64,000 nt of DNA from SAR92 bacterium BACL16 MAG-120619-bin48 (GCA_001438605.1 LIDE01000012.1:26001-90000); one strand, 5' to 3'; positions 1 to 9,687 are shown, counted from the stretch's first letter. Made by a program: numbers and translations. Notes: generated by a model from the letters alone, not told the origin.

Positions 1-123
1 GGCACACCTTACGGCGCGACCCATGTGGAAGCCGAGCAGTTAAGCCCCGAAGAAATAGACCTCTGCCGCGCCCAAGGCAAGCGTATCGCCACGTTGGCAA
101 AACATCTCACTGGAGTTAAATAG
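1..123 (+). CDS. WrbA-like NAD(P)H:quinone oxidoreductase, C-terminal end only
   Basis: An open frame enters from the left edge and stops at TAG (121-123), giving the last 40 residues. They begin with GTPYGATHVEAEQ and end in a helix of the type ARxLGKRIATLAKHL. The GTPYGA motif and the closing helix are typical of the C-terminus of WrbA flavodoxin-fold quinone reductases, which use FMN and NAD(P)H for two-electron quinone reduction. In Pseudomonas a wrbA homologue also precedes a DUF2069 gene, as it does here one base further on. The catalytic part lies outside the window, so the call rests on the tail and on context. Confidence 0.68.
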   Translation, partial: GTPYGATHVEAEQLSPEEIDLCRAQGKRIATLAKHLTGVK

Positions 124-124
124 C

Positions 125-496
125 ATGACGTTGCAAACAAAGATTGCGATCGCCAAACCCCTAACCCGCATTAGCTTCGGCCTAATGCTCGCCGCCATGG
201 CTGCCAACGCCTATGTGCAGGGGGCACCGTGGATTATCTATCTGCTGTGCCTATTTCCTCTGAGCATTTTTATTCCAGGACTTATCATCAACAGCACCCG
301 CACACTGATCTGGATTTGCTTTGTTATATTGATGTATTTCGCCGTTGCAGTAGATAACCTTGCAGGGCCAGCACCGCAAGCGCTGGATTGGGTCGAGCTC
401 ATACTCACCGTGATTTTATTTAATGCAGCGATGATGCATGCCCGCTGGAAACAAGCCCTCGGCAAAGAACTACAAGACCAGCAAACCGCGAGCTAA
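125..496 (+). CDS. DUF2069 inner-membrane protein
   Basis: A 123-residue protein with about four hydrophobic segments (roughly residues 15-33, 36-52, 57-76 and 86-104) and a basic/amphipathic tail, matching the length and layout of DUF2069 proteins. The function of this family is unknown. The start lies 1 bp after the wrbA-like stop, so the two genes are probably co-transcribed and translationally coupled. The family normally sits between wrbA and hda in pseudomonads. Here sppA is placed between it and hda. Confidence 0.75.
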   Translation: MTLQTKIAIAKPLTRISFGLMLAAMAANAYVQGAPWIIYLLCLFPLSIFIPGLIINSTRTLIWICFVILMYFAVAVDNLAGPAPQALDWVELILTVILFNAAMMHARWKQALGKELQDQQTAS

Positions 497-535
497 GGGC
501 TACACTGACAACACGCAACGTGAAAGGAATTTCCT

Positions 536-2383
536 ATGAGTGAGAAACCAGGCTGGATACGTAGAGTATTCAGATTTATCGGGAAGGTTGTAAGTGCCCT
601 GCGACAGGTCATCAGCCTGATTATCGTGATCTTTTTTATCACAGTGATTGCTGGCATGTTCGCCGATGATATTCAGCCCATGCCGGAAAAAGGTGCCCTC
701 TATCTCGCTCCCAGCGGTGTCTTGGTTGACCAACGCACCTACATGGATCCGATTGCCGAAGCATTCTCTCAGTCGAACCATCAAGATGCCGAGACTCTAG
801 TGCGCGATATAGTCACCGCTCTCGACCATGCTCAATACGATCCGCGCATCACTCATATTTTACTCGACACCGACTATCTGCAGGGTGCAGGCCTAGCCAA
901 ACTGGAAGAAATTAGCAGTGCGCTGATGCGCTTCAAAAAGAGTGGCAAACCGATTATTGCCATCGGCGATAGCTTCTCCCAGCAGCAGTACTTTCTCGCC
1001 GCCCATGCCAATGAAATTATTCTAAACCCCATGGGCCAAGTGTCACTAACGGGGTTTAGCGCTTATTCAAGCTACTACAAAGAAGCGTTGGACAAGCTAA
1101 AAATCAATATCCATGTTTTTAGAGTGGGTAAGTATAAAAGTGCGGTGGAGCCTTTCCTCGGCAATAGCATGTCAGAAGCTGCACGCAGTGATCGTCGCGA
1201 ATTAATCGACTCACTGTGGATATTTTACGCCTCAAAAGTAGAAGAGCTGCGCGAGCTACCCGCTGGTGCGATCGACAACTTGGTCAACAACATGCATGGG
1301 CTCATGGTTGCCGCAAAGGGCGATTCCGCAGCACTGGCGTTAGAGCAGGGCCTAGTTGACCGCATTGCCACGCGCAGCGAAATGAAAAACTACCTCAATC
1401 AAGTGCTGCCCACAACCAATGGCGAGTTTGACAGTATTCCCATGGCCGCCTATGTCAATCACATCAAGTTGAGCGCACTGAAGAGTGTTGAACCCAGCAA
1501 AGAGGTGATTGCTGTCGTAGTTGCCAGTGGCGAAATTCTGGATGGCGAACAACCTGAAGGTATGATTGGTGGCGATACACTGGCCAATATTTTTGCAGAT
1601 ATTCGCGATGACGAGCAGATTAAAGCCGTGGTTCTGCGGATTGACAGCCCCGGCGGCAGCGCCTTTGCCTCGGATGTTATCCGCGACGCAATTGGCGCCG
1701 TGCGCAAGCGCAATATTCCTGTGGTTGTCTCCATGGGCAGCTACGCAGCATCCGGTGGCTACTGGATCGCCACTGAGGCAGATCGTGTTTTTACACTATC
1801 CACCACCATTACTGGCTCTATCGGCGTCTTTGGCATCATACCTACCTTTGAAGAGTCGCTTAACGCTCTCGGCATTTATTCCGACGGCGTAGGTACGTCG
1901 GATATTTCCGGCATGATGAATTTAGACCGCCCAATGACCAAACAGACCGAAATTATTATTCAGTCGGGGGTTGAGCATGTTTACTCGTCGTTCTTGAAAC
2001 TGGTGGCAGATGCGCGCAACTCGACGCCGGACGCTGTTCATGAAATTGCCCAAGGCCGTGTCTGGACTGGAAGTCGCGCCGTTGAACTCGGGTTGGCAGA
2101 TCAGCTTGGCGATCTCAACGATGCAATCAGCAGCGCTGCGTCAATGGCTGGCCTGAGCAGCTATAAACTCGACTACCGTCGCAAGGCATTGACCTTTATT
2201 GAGCAAATCATGATGGAAGTCAGCGGCAACATTGGCGCCTCGGTGCGAAGCTTGGGATTGACCAGCTGGCTGCCTGCGACATTGCAGCAGCGTATGGCCA
2301 CTGTGCTTGAACCGCTGCAGACACTAGAGCGTCTGAACGACCCCAAAGGTATCTATCTCTACTGCGATAGCTGTCCCCGCTAA
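536..2383 (+). CDS. sppA: Signal peptide peptidase SppA, long (67K) type
   Basis: A 615-residue protein, about the size of E. coli SppA (618). It has one N-terminal membrane anchor (about residues 20-43) followed by two tandem S49 peptidase repeats. The N-terminal repeat carries the lysine general base in GKYKSAVEPF (Lys201). The C-terminal repeat carries the nucleophile in YAASGGYW (Ser406), followed by TGSIGVFG. SppA is a membrane-bound periplasmic serine/lysine-dyad protease that degrades signal peptides left after cleavage. The start has an AAGGAA Shine-Dalgarno 6-7 bases upstream. A hairpin terminator follows the stop. Confidence 0.95.
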   Translation: MSEKPGWIRRVFRFIGKVVSALRQVISLIIVIFFITVIAGMFADDIQPMPEKGALYLAPSGVLVDQRTYMDPIAEAFSQSNHQDAETLVRDIVTALDHAQYDPRITHILLDTDYLQGAGLAKLEEISSALMRFKKSGKPIIAIGDSFSQQQYFLAAHANEIILNPMGQVSLTGFSAYSSYYKEALDKLKINIHVFRVGKYKSAVEPFLGNSMSEAARSDRRELIDSLWIFYASKVEELRELPAGAIDNLVNNMHGLMVAAKGDSAALALEQGLVDRIATRSEMKNYLNQVLPTTNGEFDSIPMAAYVNHIKLSALKSVEPSKEVIAVVVASGEILDGEQPEGMIGGDTLANIFADIRDDEQIKAVVLRIDSPGGSAFASDVIRDAIGAVRKRNIPVVVSMGSYAASGGYWIATEADRVFTLSTTITGSIGVFGIIPTFEESLNALGIYSDGVGTSDISGMMNLDRPMTKQTEIIIQSGVEHVYSSFLKLVADARNSTPDAVHEIAQGRVWTGSRAVELGLADQLGDLNDAISSAASMAGLSSYKLDYRRKALTFIEQIMMEVSGNIGASVRSLGLTSWLPATLQQRMATVLEPLQTLERLNDPKGIYLYCDSCPR

Positions 2384-2391
2384 GAGCATTA

Positions 2392-2414
2392 GCGCCCTCA
2401 CAAACCGAGGGCGC
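2392..2414 (+). terminator. Rho-independent terminator after sppA
   Basis: An 8-bp perfect stem (GCGCCCTC / GAGGGCGC) with a 7-base loop is followed on the plus strand by a T-rich run (CTTCGTTTTCC). It lies between the convergent sppA and hda stops. The T-rich side faces sppA transcription; the minus-strand side lacks a T-tract. Confidence 0.65.
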
Positions 2415-2425
2415 CTTCGTTTTCC

Positions 2426-3130
2426 TTAAATATCGAGAACACTTTTCACAAAGGGCAGGGTCAATCGGCGCTGCTCGCGCAGAGAACCGGCATCGAGTTT
2501 TTCCAGCGCGGCCATCAAAACATGGCTATTGCGCGGAAGACGGTGCAGTAAAAAGAGTGCGACTTCGTCAGACAAATACAGCCCTAGGCCCATGGCGCGA
2601 TGTTGCAACAGGCGGCGCAGATCCGCGTCTTTGTATTCAATCAGCTGCAGGGAAATACCCGACTTCAAACGCGACAGCAAATCTGCCAAGCGGACATCGA
2701 GATAGTCTGGCAGTGTATGAGCCGTCACAATCAGTCGTGTACCGGACTCACCGCACAAATTAAACAGTTGGAACAGCGCCGCCTGCCAATCACTGCGGCC
2801 GGCAATTTCATCGAGGTCATCGAGACAGACAATGTCGGCCGACGCCAACCCCTGAAAAACCTGTTCCGCAGGGTAGTCGCACAACTCTTTCAACGGTAGA
2901 TAAATCGCTGGGCCATTATTTAAGCGCAAGCTGTGCTTGTGACAGACCGCCTGCAATAAATGGGAGAGACCGGTTCCCGATGCACCGCAGAGATAGGCGT
3001 ATTGCTTGCCCTCGTCCAGCAACAACATCTTCGCCAGATGCTGAGGTGTCCCATTGGGGGCGTATAAATTATCGAAGGTCGCCTGATTATCAAGTTTGAT
3101 ACCAAGGCTCAACTGCTGAAAATTGCTCAC
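2426..3130 (-). CDS. hda: DnaA regulatory inactivator Hda
   Basis: A 234-residue AAA+ protein related to DnaA domain III. The N-terminus carries a clamp-binding motif QQLSLGI, as in other Hda proteins, which tether to the DNA polymerase sliding clamp. The P-loop is GASGTGLSHLL, lacking the usual Walker A lysine as is common in Hda, and Walker B is IVCLDDLD. Hda-ADP bound to the clamp stimulates ATP hydrolysis by DnaA after initiation. A TTG at 3142 extends the frame, but the GTG at 3130 gives the usual length and forms a 4-base GTGA overlap with the stop of the upstream DUF2066 gene, suggesting coupled translation. Confidence 0.9.
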   Translation of the reverse strand: MSNFQQLSLGIKLDNQATFDNLYAPNGTPQHLAKMLLLDEGKQYAYLCGASGTGLSHLLQAVCHKHSLRLNNGPAIYLPLKELCDYPAEQVFQGLASADIVCLDDLDEIAGRSDWQAALFQLFNLCGESGTRLIVTAHTLPDYLDVRLADLLSRLKSGISLQLIEYKDADLRRLLQHRAMGLGLYLSDEVALFLLHRLPRNSHVLMAALEKLDAGSLREQRRLTLPFVKSVLDI

Positions 3131-4179
3131 GGAGAGATCCAATCAAATTCTAAATTATCGCTTAAATACCCATTCTCAGATGCTTGCTTGCGGAACCGTC
3201 CGCTGCGCACCATCGCCGCCTCAAATAAGGCTCTATCCCCTTCAATCGCCAATCTGATAGACAGCCTGTCGCCGTCAACCGCAGAGACATTTAACCCGGC
3301 GACCAACTCCAGCTTATGCAACTGTGCAAGCACCTCTTGATAGGCCGCATAGGTTCTCACCTGATCGATCTGCAGAAGCAGATCACTGCTGTCTTCCTGA
3401 GGAATATACGTGTAGTGCGCCGCCAGCTCATCCAGTAGTGGGTTCATACTGAGATCGACAAATAACTGCGGGCTATCGGCATGGACATCGTTGAATCCGC
3501 GCTTATCACCGACATGGTAGACCCAGGTGCCGCGAGACTCGCCGGTGGCAGTGGTGAATAGTCGCAACAACACCCAACCATCGACCCAGTAGCGCTGCGA
3601 GGCTGCATCTATCGCAGCTTCCTGCAAACCCCAAGCTTCGTTCACCGATAGCGATAGCTGGTCTTCAAAATCCAACTCCGGCTCGCGATAAGGCATACCG
3701 CGATTTTCCATCAGCTGTCGCAAATGCTCACTCAATTGCGGCTGCGTGTGCCGACCCACAAACTGGCGACCACTGATTCCATCGTCCTGCACCACCCAAA
3801 TCAGTAGCTCCGGCCGCTGAGAAGGCAGCACAGGCAAATTAACCGATCGCACCAACTGGTCGACTGCTGAGGCTGAAAAACCGACCTGCAAGCCTAAATT
3901 GGACGCCGCGTTTGGCCCACCCGAGAGAGTCTGATACCCTATTCCAGCAATATATTTTTCCGCGTCGACAAGAAACTGCTGCATGCCCGGCTGCATCATA
4001 ATAGTGCTGTTGCCCGTCAGCTTCACAAGCACTTGCGCAAATGTCTCACGCACACCTTCGCGACGAGATTGCTCGGATTGATCAGCGACCAAAACCAAGC
4101 CGGTATAAAGACCAGAGACCTCTTTCGCCGCAATCGACGTGCAAAAAAGGGTAAAAACCAAAATTAATGTCCGTTTCAA
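3127..4179 (-). CDS. DUF2066 exported protein
   Basis: A 350-residue protein starting with a typical signal peptide ([17 protein letters not shown], cleavage near residue 18), so probably periplasmic. The rest matches the DUF2066 family, which has no established function and is found directly upstream of hda in Pseudomonas. The first codon is TTG, supported by a GGAG eight bases upstream; no ATG is available that would keep the signal peptide. It is divergent from purM and overlaps hda by 4 bases. Confidence 0.78.
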   Translation of the reverse strand: MKRTLILVFTLFCTSIAAKEVSGLYTGLVLVADQSEQSRREGVRETFAQVLVKLTGNSTIMMQPGMQQFLVDAEKYIAGIGYQTLSGGPNAASNLGLQVGFSASAVDQLVRSVNLPVLPSQRPELLIWVVQDDGISGRQFVGRHTQPQLSEHLRQLMENRGMPYREPELDFEDQLSLSVNEAWGLQEAAIDAASQRYWVDGWVLLRLFTTATGESRGTWVYHVGDKRGFNDVHADSPQLFVDLSMNPLLDELAAHYTYIPQEDSSDLLLQIDQVRTYAAYQEVLAQLHKLELVAGLNVSAVDGDRLSIRLAIEGDRALFEAAMVRSGRFRKQASENGYLSDNLEFDWISP

Positions 4180-4278
4180 CGGTTTTTCTCCAAAAAATTT
4201 GCAACATTATATCAGCGCTTGATGAAAAGTAGGCTCACTCTCTCTAAAATAGCCGGTCACCAACGGAAGCCAATTACC

Positions 4279-5334
4279 ATGACAGAAAAAACACAATCAC
4301 TCAGCTACAAAGACGCAGGTGTCGACATTGATGCCGGTAATGCCCTAGTCGAAAAAATCAAGGGTGCAGCAAAGCGCACACGACGTCCAGAAGTACTGGC
4401 GGGATTAGGCGGATTTGGCGCGCTGTTCGAACTGCCCAGCGGCTATAAACAGCCTGTGTTAGTCTCTGGCACTGACGGTGTAGGCACAAAGTTGCGACTG
4501 GCGCTGGATCACGGAAAGCACGACACCGTTGGCATCGACCTTGTTGCCATGTGTGTTAACGATCTGATTGTGTGTGGCGCCGAGCCACTGTTTTTTCTCG
4601 ATTACTACGCCACCGGCAAACTCGACATAGAAACCGCCGCTGCTGTAATCAACGGCATCGCAGACGGCTGCGGCATTTCTGGCTGCTCGCTAATTGGTGG
4701 CGAGACTGCTGAAATGCCCGGCATGTATGAAGGCGAAGACTACGATCTGGCTGGCTTCTGCGTTGGTATTGTCGAAAAATCTGAATTGATCGATGGCAGC
4801 AAAGTTGCCGTGGGCGACACATTGATCGGCCTAGCCTCAAGCGGTCCCCACTCAAACGGCTACTCGCTGATTCGCAAAGTATTGGAAGTAACCGGCACCG
4901 ACCCGGCCGTCGACACAATCGATGGCCAACCCATTATCGACCTGCTGATGAAACCGACAAGAATTTACGTTAAACCGCTACTCGAGTTAATCAAAAAATC
5001 ACAGGTCAATGCACTAGCCCATATTACCGGCGGCGGGTTGTTAGAAAACATTCCCCGCGTTCTGCCTGCCGACACGAAAGCCGTGATTGACACCAAGGCA
5101 TGGCAGCGACCCGCGATTTTCAACTGGCTGCAAAAAGGCGGCAATATCGACGAACACGAAATGCACCGCACACTCAACTGTGGCGTGGGCATGGTGATCT
5201 GCGTACCTGCAAACCGCGCAACCGAAGCCCTGAGTATGCTCGCAGCCAGCGGCGAAACAGCGTTTATCTTGGGCAATATCTCCGCGTTAGCGCCCGGCGA
5301 AGAACAGGTACAGCTGATTGGATTAACCGAATGA
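4279..5334 (+). CDS. purM: Phosphoribosylformylglycinamidine cyclo-ligase (AIR synthetase)
   Basis: A 351-residue enzyme of the AIRS/PurL/HypE fold that closes FGAM to aminoimidazole ribotide using ATP, in de novo purine synthesis. Clear family signatures are [12 protein letters not shown] at the N-terminus, the [12 protein letters not shown] and [12 protein letters not shown] segments, and [13 protein letters not shown]. The frame is open 60 bases further upstream, but the ATG at 4279 has an ACGGAAG ribosome site and gives the standard length. The stop overlaps the purN start in an ATGA, so the two enzymes of the pathway are translationally coupled. Confidence 0.97.
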   Translation: MTEKTQSLSYKDAGVDIDAGNALVEKIKGAAKRTRRPEVLAGLGGFGALFELPSGYKQPVLVSGTDGVGTKLRLALDHGKHDTVGIDLVAMCVNDLIVCGAEPLFFLDYYATGKLDIETAAAVINGIADGCGISGCSLIGGETAEMPGMYEGEDYDLAGFCVGIVEKSELIDGSKVAVGDTLIGLASSGPHSNGYSLIRKVLEVTGTDPAVDTIDGQPIIDLLMKPTRIYVKPLLELIKKSQVNALAHITGGGLLENIPRVLPADTKAVIDTKAWQRPAIFNWLQKGGNIDEHEMHRTLNCGVGMVICVPANRATEALSMLAASGETAFILGNISALAPGEEQVQLIGLTE

Positions 5335-6005
5335 GTGATCGCTCGACGCGCAGGCGACGACTTGTCATTCTAATCTCCGGGGGCGGCTCTAATCTGCAGT
5401 CTTTTATGGATGCCTGCGCCGAGGGAAGCCTCAATGCAGAAATCGCCGCCGTTATCAGCAATAAGGTCAGCGCAAAAGGTCTTGAGCGCGCTGCCAACGC
5501 TGGAATTCCCAATATCGTTCTCGACCACACCGAATTCCCGTCACGAGGCGAGTTTGACGCAGCGCTCGGCGACATTATCGATAGTTTCTCGCCAGACTTA
5601 GTGATTCTGGCTGGCTTTATGCGAATTCTGACGCCTCCATTCGTCAATCGCTTTCTTGGCCGCCTGATGAATATTCACCCCTCACTTTTGCCAAAGTATC
5701 CAGGCTTGCACACCCACCAGCGCGCGATTGATGCTGGCGACAAAAAAGCCGGAGCCACTGTGCACTTTGTCACCGCGGAGCTAGACGGTGGCCCCGCCAT
5801 CGTCCAAGCAGAAGTACCAATATTCAAAAAGGATACCGCCGAAATATTGGCAGCACGAGTACTCGAGTATGAGCATCACATCTACCCACTGGCGGCCCAA
5901 TGGTTTTGTGAGGGCCGTCTCGAGCTGGACGATGGCGATGTACTGCTTGATAACGAGTTACTGCCGGAAGGTGGCGTATGCGTAGAAATTCGACAAAAAA
6001 GATAG
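5331..6005 (+). CDS. purN: Phosphoribosylglycinamide formyltransferase 1
   Basis: A 224-residue enzyme that transfers the formyl group from 10-formyl-THF to GAR. Visible motifs are the N-terminal [12 protein letters not shown], the catalytic Asn/His segment [11 protein letters not shown], and the later LDGGPAI loop with its catalytic Asp. The frame is open from 5100 inside purM, but the ATG at 5331 overlapping the purM TGA is the natural start: it precedes the Rossmann strand by 11 residues. The N-terminus SDRSTRRRR is unusually basic and makes the protein a little longer than E. coli PurN (212). Confidence 0.96.
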   Translation: MSDRSTRRRRLVILISGGGSNLQSFMDACAEGSLNAEIAAVISNKVSAKGLERAANAGIPNIVLDHTEFPSRGEFDAALGDIIDSFSPDLVILAGFMRILTPPFVNRFLGRLMNIHPSLLPKYPGLHTHQRAIDAGDKKAGATVHFVTAELDGGPAIVQAEVPIFKKDTAEILAARVLEYEHHIYPLAAQWFCEGRLELDDGDVLLDNELLPEGGVCVEIRQKR

Positions 6006-6074
6006 CGCCGAACCAATGAGTATTTTGCTACTCTAACGTCACCAGCGACGACAAATAGTGGGGCTCTAATAGTA

Positions 6075-6923
6075 ATGCTACGTTTGACACCAAAAACAAT
6101 GGCTTCTAACCCTCTGTACGGCCGCGGCATTGCCTCACAGGTAGCGGCCAGGCTGCTAGCATTGCTCCTCATGGCCAGTGGCTCGGCAATTTCCGCTGAA
6201 AACCCAACGGCAAAAACAGACGCTGCCAGCAAAACAAGCAGCCTCGCCCCCTACCGCGCCAATTACTCGGCAAAATTTAGCGGCATGACCATTGAGGCCG
6301 AACAGCGCCTCGAAGAAATTGAGCCCGGCATCTACCGCGAAAGCCTCGTGGCAAAAAACTTTCTTGGTAAAATTGACGAACAAAGCACCTTTGAACTGAC
6401 TGCCGACGAGCGGCTTTGCCCTACCGAATACCATTACATTCGCTCAGTATTAGGCCGCGATCGCACCGAAAAGCAGACCTTTGACTGGCCCAATCTCAGC
6501 GTTCGCTATCAGAAAAATGACCGCACCAGCGACCATGACCTGAGCGCAGGCCAACTCGATCTGATCACTCAGCGCTTGCAGCTTCGCCGCGACATCAAAG
6601 CAGGCCAGACTGCACTCTCCTACTCTGTGATGTCGCGAGGAAAAACCAAACAATACGACTACCGCGTGGTCGCCGAAGAAGTCCTTGAGACAGCCATTGG
6701 CCCGCTCAATGTTGTCAAAGTCGAAAAAATTACCGAGGGTGATGACGATCGTCAAATCACCGTCTGGCTGGCCACCGACTGGGACTACCTCATTGTCAAA
6801 TTACAGCAATCGCAAGACGGCGACAGTCACCAACTGGAATTGCGGAGTGCCGAAGTAAACAGTATTCCGGTAACACCACTAACAACAAAAACCTCACCTC
6901 TAACGGATGATCAAAAGTTATGA
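6075..6923 (+). CDS. DUF3108 envelope protein
   Basis: A 282-residue protein with an N-terminal signal sequence (hydrophobic stretch about residues 22-36, cleavage near SAISA). The remainder is a DUF3108 domain, seen in YRANYSAKFSGM, the LGRDRTEKQTFDW region, and a closing TVWLATDWDYLIVKL strand. DUF3108 proteins are predicted periplasmic beta-rich proteins of unknown role; in Pseudomonas the gene also follows purMN. An ATG at 6099 is an alternative start that would still keep the signal peptide. The last four bases overlap the start of the next gene. Confidence 0.8.
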   Translation: MLRLTPKTMASNPLYGRGIASQVAARLLALLLMASGSAISAENPTAKTDAASKTSSLAPYRANYSAKFSGMTIEAEQRLEEIEPGIYRESLVAKNFLGKIDEQSTFELTADERLCPTEYHYIRSVLGRDRTEKQTFDWPNLSVRYQKNDRTSDHDLSAGQLDLITQRLQLRRDIKAGQTALSYSVMSRGKTKQYDYRVVAEEVLETAIGPLNVVKVEKITEGDDDRQITVWLATDWDYLIVKLQQSQDGDSHQLELRSAEVNSIPVTPLTTKTSPLTDDQKL

Positions 6924-7753
6924 ACACCCCGCGTAAAAAGCCTGGCTCAAATAGGACCGTTTTTATTATTGGCACGCTTATCGCCGTCTCGATTATCGCC
7001 GGCATTCTCTATAAAACTCAATCGACAGAGGGGCCAGACCCAGAGCTGACCACGTTTTCCGAACCGGAAGAAGTGGCGGTTGTGCAAGCACCTGTTGTCC
7101 CAGAGGCGGAAATTCCGCAAGAACCAGCACCCACAGCAGCGCAAAGCTCGGTCTCAAAACCACCCGCACTGCCTGGCCTCAATGACAGTGACAGCTTTAT
7201 ACGTGAGCGTCTTGCCCTGTTAAATAGCAAGGCAGACTTTGGCAAATGGATTCAAACTGACGATCTTATCCGACGCACCGCCAGTTACTTTGACGGCCTG
7301 TCAAACGGCGTTCTGTTGAATAAAGTCTTCCCTCTAACGCCACCCGAGGGAAAATTTGCAACTCACGCCGACGACAATGGGATCTGGCTCAATGCCGGTA
7401 ACTACGAGCGTTACGACCGCACGATCGGCGCCGTATCAGCCATGGATATGACAGCGGTTGCAAAAATGTTTCATTTCTCGCGACCACTCTTAGAAGCTGC
7501 CTTTGCCGAAATGGGCTACAACTCAAGACAAATGGACGGCATTATTTTACAGTCTCTCGACGTAATCTTAGCAACGCCGATTATTGTTGAACCGATTGAA
7601 CTGACCAGAGAATCTGTTGTGTATAAATTCGCAGACCCAGCCCTCGAGTCACTCTTGCCCCTGCAAAAACAGCTACTCCGGGCCGGCCCAGAGAACACCA
7701 AGCGCCTGCAACAACAAGCGAGTGCACTGCGCGAAGCACTGCTGAATCCCTGA
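6920..7753 (+). CDS. DUF3014 membrane-anchored protein
   Basis: A 277-residue protein with a single N-terminal membrane segment (about residues 14-32), a Glu/Pro-rich linker (about 40-80), and a C-terminal DUF3014 domain. Recognisable parts of the domain are LNAGNYERYDRTIGAVSAMD, LLEAAFAEMGY, VYKFADPALESL and LLRAGPENTKRL. Function is not known. It overlaps the DUF3108 gene by 4 bases (ATGA), so the two are probably one translational unit acting at the inner membrane/periplasm. A strong terminator follows 50 bp downstream. Confidence 0.8.
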   Translation: MNTPRKKPGSNRTVFIIGTLIAVSIIAGILYKTQSTEGPDPELTTFSEPEEVAVVQAPVVPEAEIPQEPAPTAAQSSVSKPPALPGLNDSDSFIRERLALLNSKADFGKWIQTDDLIRRTASYFDGLSNGVLLNKVFPLTPPEGKFATHADDNGIWLNAGNYERYDRTIGAVSAMDMTAVAKMFHFSRPLLEAAFAEMGYNSRQMDGIILQSLDVILATPIIVEPIELTRESVVYKFADPALESLLPLQKQLLRAGPENTKRLQQQASALREALLNP

Positions 7754-7802
7754 GACCCCTAAATCTCTGACACGCTCAAATCTCTGAAAATCGTACAGAC
7801 AT

Positions 7803-7835
7803 AAAAAAACCTAGACTCAACATCTAGGTTTTTTT
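7803..7835. terminator. Bidirectional Rho-independent terminator
   Basis: A perfect 13-bp inverted repeat (AAAAAAACCTAGA, loop CTCAACA, TCTAGGTTTTTTT) lies between the convergent DUF3014 gene and dcd. A-tract and T-tract are symmetric, so it should stop transcription from both sides. Confidence 0.9.
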
Positions 7836-7870
7836 ATATTCAGAACGCTTGCGATACTCGCGAGACACCA

Positions 7871-8437
7871 TCAAGTTTTCGGCAGAGTCACGCCAGTCTG
7901 GCCCTGATACTTGCCGCCACGATCAGCATAGGATGTGGCACAGACTTCGTCCGATTCAAAAAATAACATCTGCGCCACGCCTTCATTGGCATAAATTTTT
8001 GCCGGCAGATTAGTCGTATTCGAGAATTCGAGGGTCACGTGCCCTTCCCACTCAGGCTCAAGTGGCGTCACGTTAACGATAATACCGCAGCGCGCGTAGG
8101 TAGACTTGCCCAAACAAATGGTCAGCACTGACCGCGGAATGCGGAAATACTCAACCGTGCGTGCTAGCGCAAAGGAATTCGGTGGAATAATGCAGTAATC
8201 GCCCACCATATCGACGAAAGAATCATTATCGAAGTTTTTCGGATCCACGGTTTTTGAGTGCACGTTGGTAAATACTTTAAACTCATTGGCACAGCGCACA
8301 TCGTAGCCATAACTCGAGGTCCCGTAGGAAATAACTCGATTCTCCCCTGAGAAACGCACCTGCTCAGCCTCAAATGGCTCAATCATTTTGTGTTGCTCAG
8401 CCATGCGGCGGATCCAGTTATCAGACTTAATGCTCAT
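7871..8437 (-). CDS. dcd: dCTP deaminase
   Basis: A 188-residue trimeric enzyme of the dUTPase-like fold that deaminates dCTP to dUTP, feeding dTMP synthesis. It shows [12 protein letters not shown] at the N-terminus, the substrate-binding GKSTYARCG loop, and the catalytic [11 protein letters not shown] segment (about residues 130-140). The 188-residue length is that of the Pseudomonas-type enzyme rather than the 193-residue E. coli form. It lies upstream of apbC on the same strand, as in pseudomonads. Confidence 0.96.
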   Translation of the reverse strand: MSIKSDNWIRRMAEQHKMIEPFEAEQVRFSGENRVISYGTSSYGYDVRCANEFKVFTNVHSKTVDPKNFDNDSFVDMVGDYCIIPPNSFALARTVEYFRIPRSVLTICLGKSTYARCGIIVNVTPLEPEWEGHVTLEFSNTTNLPAKIYANEGVAQMLFFESDEVCATSYADRGGKYQGQTGVTLPKT

Positions 8438-8597
8438 TGATTCTTCTCTTAATGGGTACCAACAGGGATACCAAAGGCTTTGATTTTGATGAGCTTACAG
8501 CCTGCCGCTGCCGCCCAATGAAACGCGCAGCCGGTATGATACCGATTTACGCGAGCTGGGCAAGGGGCAGTCGCTTGACGTCGACCTGCGCCCGATG

Positions 8598-8669
8598 TAG
8601 CGCCATCGTTAAATAGCGCCATCGTTAGATAGCGCCATCGTGATATAGCGCCCCCATGATAAAGCGCCG
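8598..8669. repeat. 16-bp tandem repeat array in the apbC-dcd intergenic region
   Basis: Three near-identical head-to-tail copies of TAGCGCCATCGTTAAA begin at 8598, 8614 and 8630, followed by a degenerate fourth copy at 8646 and a partial fifth ending near 8669. The unit is not a multiple of three and no open frame uses it. It sits in the 322-bp gap between apbC and dcd, both on the minus strand. Apart from the array, the rest of this gap (8438-8597 and 8670-8759) shows no gene or clear terminator. Confidence 0.85.
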
Positions 8670-8759
8670 TGGGGTTAGACTAGCAGCTATGTTTCCAGCA
8701 ACGTCACTCGCCACGCTCTTTGCTTAAATGGCAGAAATATAAACGCTCACTCAAACAAA

Positions 8760-9563
8760 CTATTCAAACACTATTTCAGGCCCGCTATCAGCATCTTGAT
8801 CGGCCAGCTGAGTCACGACTTTTTGCGCGATTTCTCGGTAGCGCTTGGCGATCTCGCCGTCAGGTTCGGCCACCACTGAGGGTGTTCCACTATCGCCACG
8901 CTCACGGATACGTCTGTCCAGTGGCAAGCTGCCGAGCAATTGCGTTTGATATTCTGCAGCCACTTTTTCACCGCCGCCGGCACCGAAAATAGAGTCTTCA
9001 TGACCGCAGTTAGAGCAGATATGCACGGCCATATTTTCGACAATACCCAGCACTGGAATTTTCACTTTGGCAAACATTTCTATACCTTTTTTGGCATCCA
9101 GTAACGCGATATCTTGAGGCGTGGTGACAATCACAGCGCCAGCAACCGATGCTTTTTGTGCCAGAGTGAGCTGTATATCGCCAGTGCCTGGCGGCATATC
9201 GACGACAAGAAAATCCAGCGCACTCCAATGGGTTTGTTCGAGCAATTGTTGCAGTGCACCCCCAGCCATTGGGCCGCGCCATGCCATCGGCGTGCTTGCG
9301 GGTACCAAATAGGCCATGGACATAGTTTCCAGTCCGTGGGCCATAACTGGGGTGAAGGATTTGCCATCCGGCGAGTCGGGCTTCTGCGCGTCGGGAACGC
9401 CGAGCATCATAGCGATACTGGGACCGTAGATATCCGCATCCAACAGACCAACTTTGTGACCTTCAGCTTGCAGGGCCAAGGCGAGGTTCACCGCCGTGGT
9501 CGATTTGCCTACGCCACCTTTGCCGGAAGCGACAGCGATAATCGTTTTTACTTTATCTAACAC
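8760..9563 (-). CDS. apbC: Mrp/ApbC-family iron-sulfur carrier ATPase, short form
   Basis: A 267-residue P-loop protein of the Mrp/NBP35 family, implicated in carrying or inserting Fe-S clusters. It contains the deviant Walker A GKGGVGKSTT (about residues 14-23), DMPPGTGDIQLT, and the cluster-binding CSNCG pair. It starts directly at the P-loop domain and lacks the N-terminal MIP18/DUF59 domain (about 100 residues) present in E. coli Mrp and Pseudomonas ApbC. The start is GTG with GGAG seven bases upstream. There is no open frame encoding the missing domain before the divergent metG. Confidence 0.92.
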   Translation of the reverse strand: MLDKVKTIIAVASGKGGVGKSTTAVNLALALQAEGHKVGLLDADIYGPSIAMMLGVPDAQKPDSPDGKSFTPVMAHGLETMSMAYLVPASTPMAWRGPMAGGALQQLLEQTHWSALDFLVVDMPPGTGDIQLTLAQKASVAGAVIVTTPQDIALLDAKKGIEMFAKVKIPVLGIVENMAVHICSNCGHEDSIFGAGGGEKVAAEYQTQLLGSLPLDRRIRERGDSGTPSVVAEPDGEIAKRYREIAQKVVTQLADQDADSGPEIVFE

Positions 9564-9687
9564 AAAAATACTCCGTTAATGTCTGTTTTGGCCTGTATTC
9601 AGCGATACAGGTCGATAGCACATGAAAAGTTCGCGCAAAATCGCTATAGTTGCGCGCACTAAAACCGTCTCAACAAGAAGCTTTAAC

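Noticed and set aside
5100-5330. Upstream extension of the purN frame into purM
   Set aside because: The extra 77 residues are out of phase with purM coding sequence and absent from PurN; the ATGA overlap at 5331 gives the right start.
8598-8669. Tandem repeats considered as a CRISPR array
   Set aside because: Units are contiguous 16-mers without spacers and no cas gene is present in the window.
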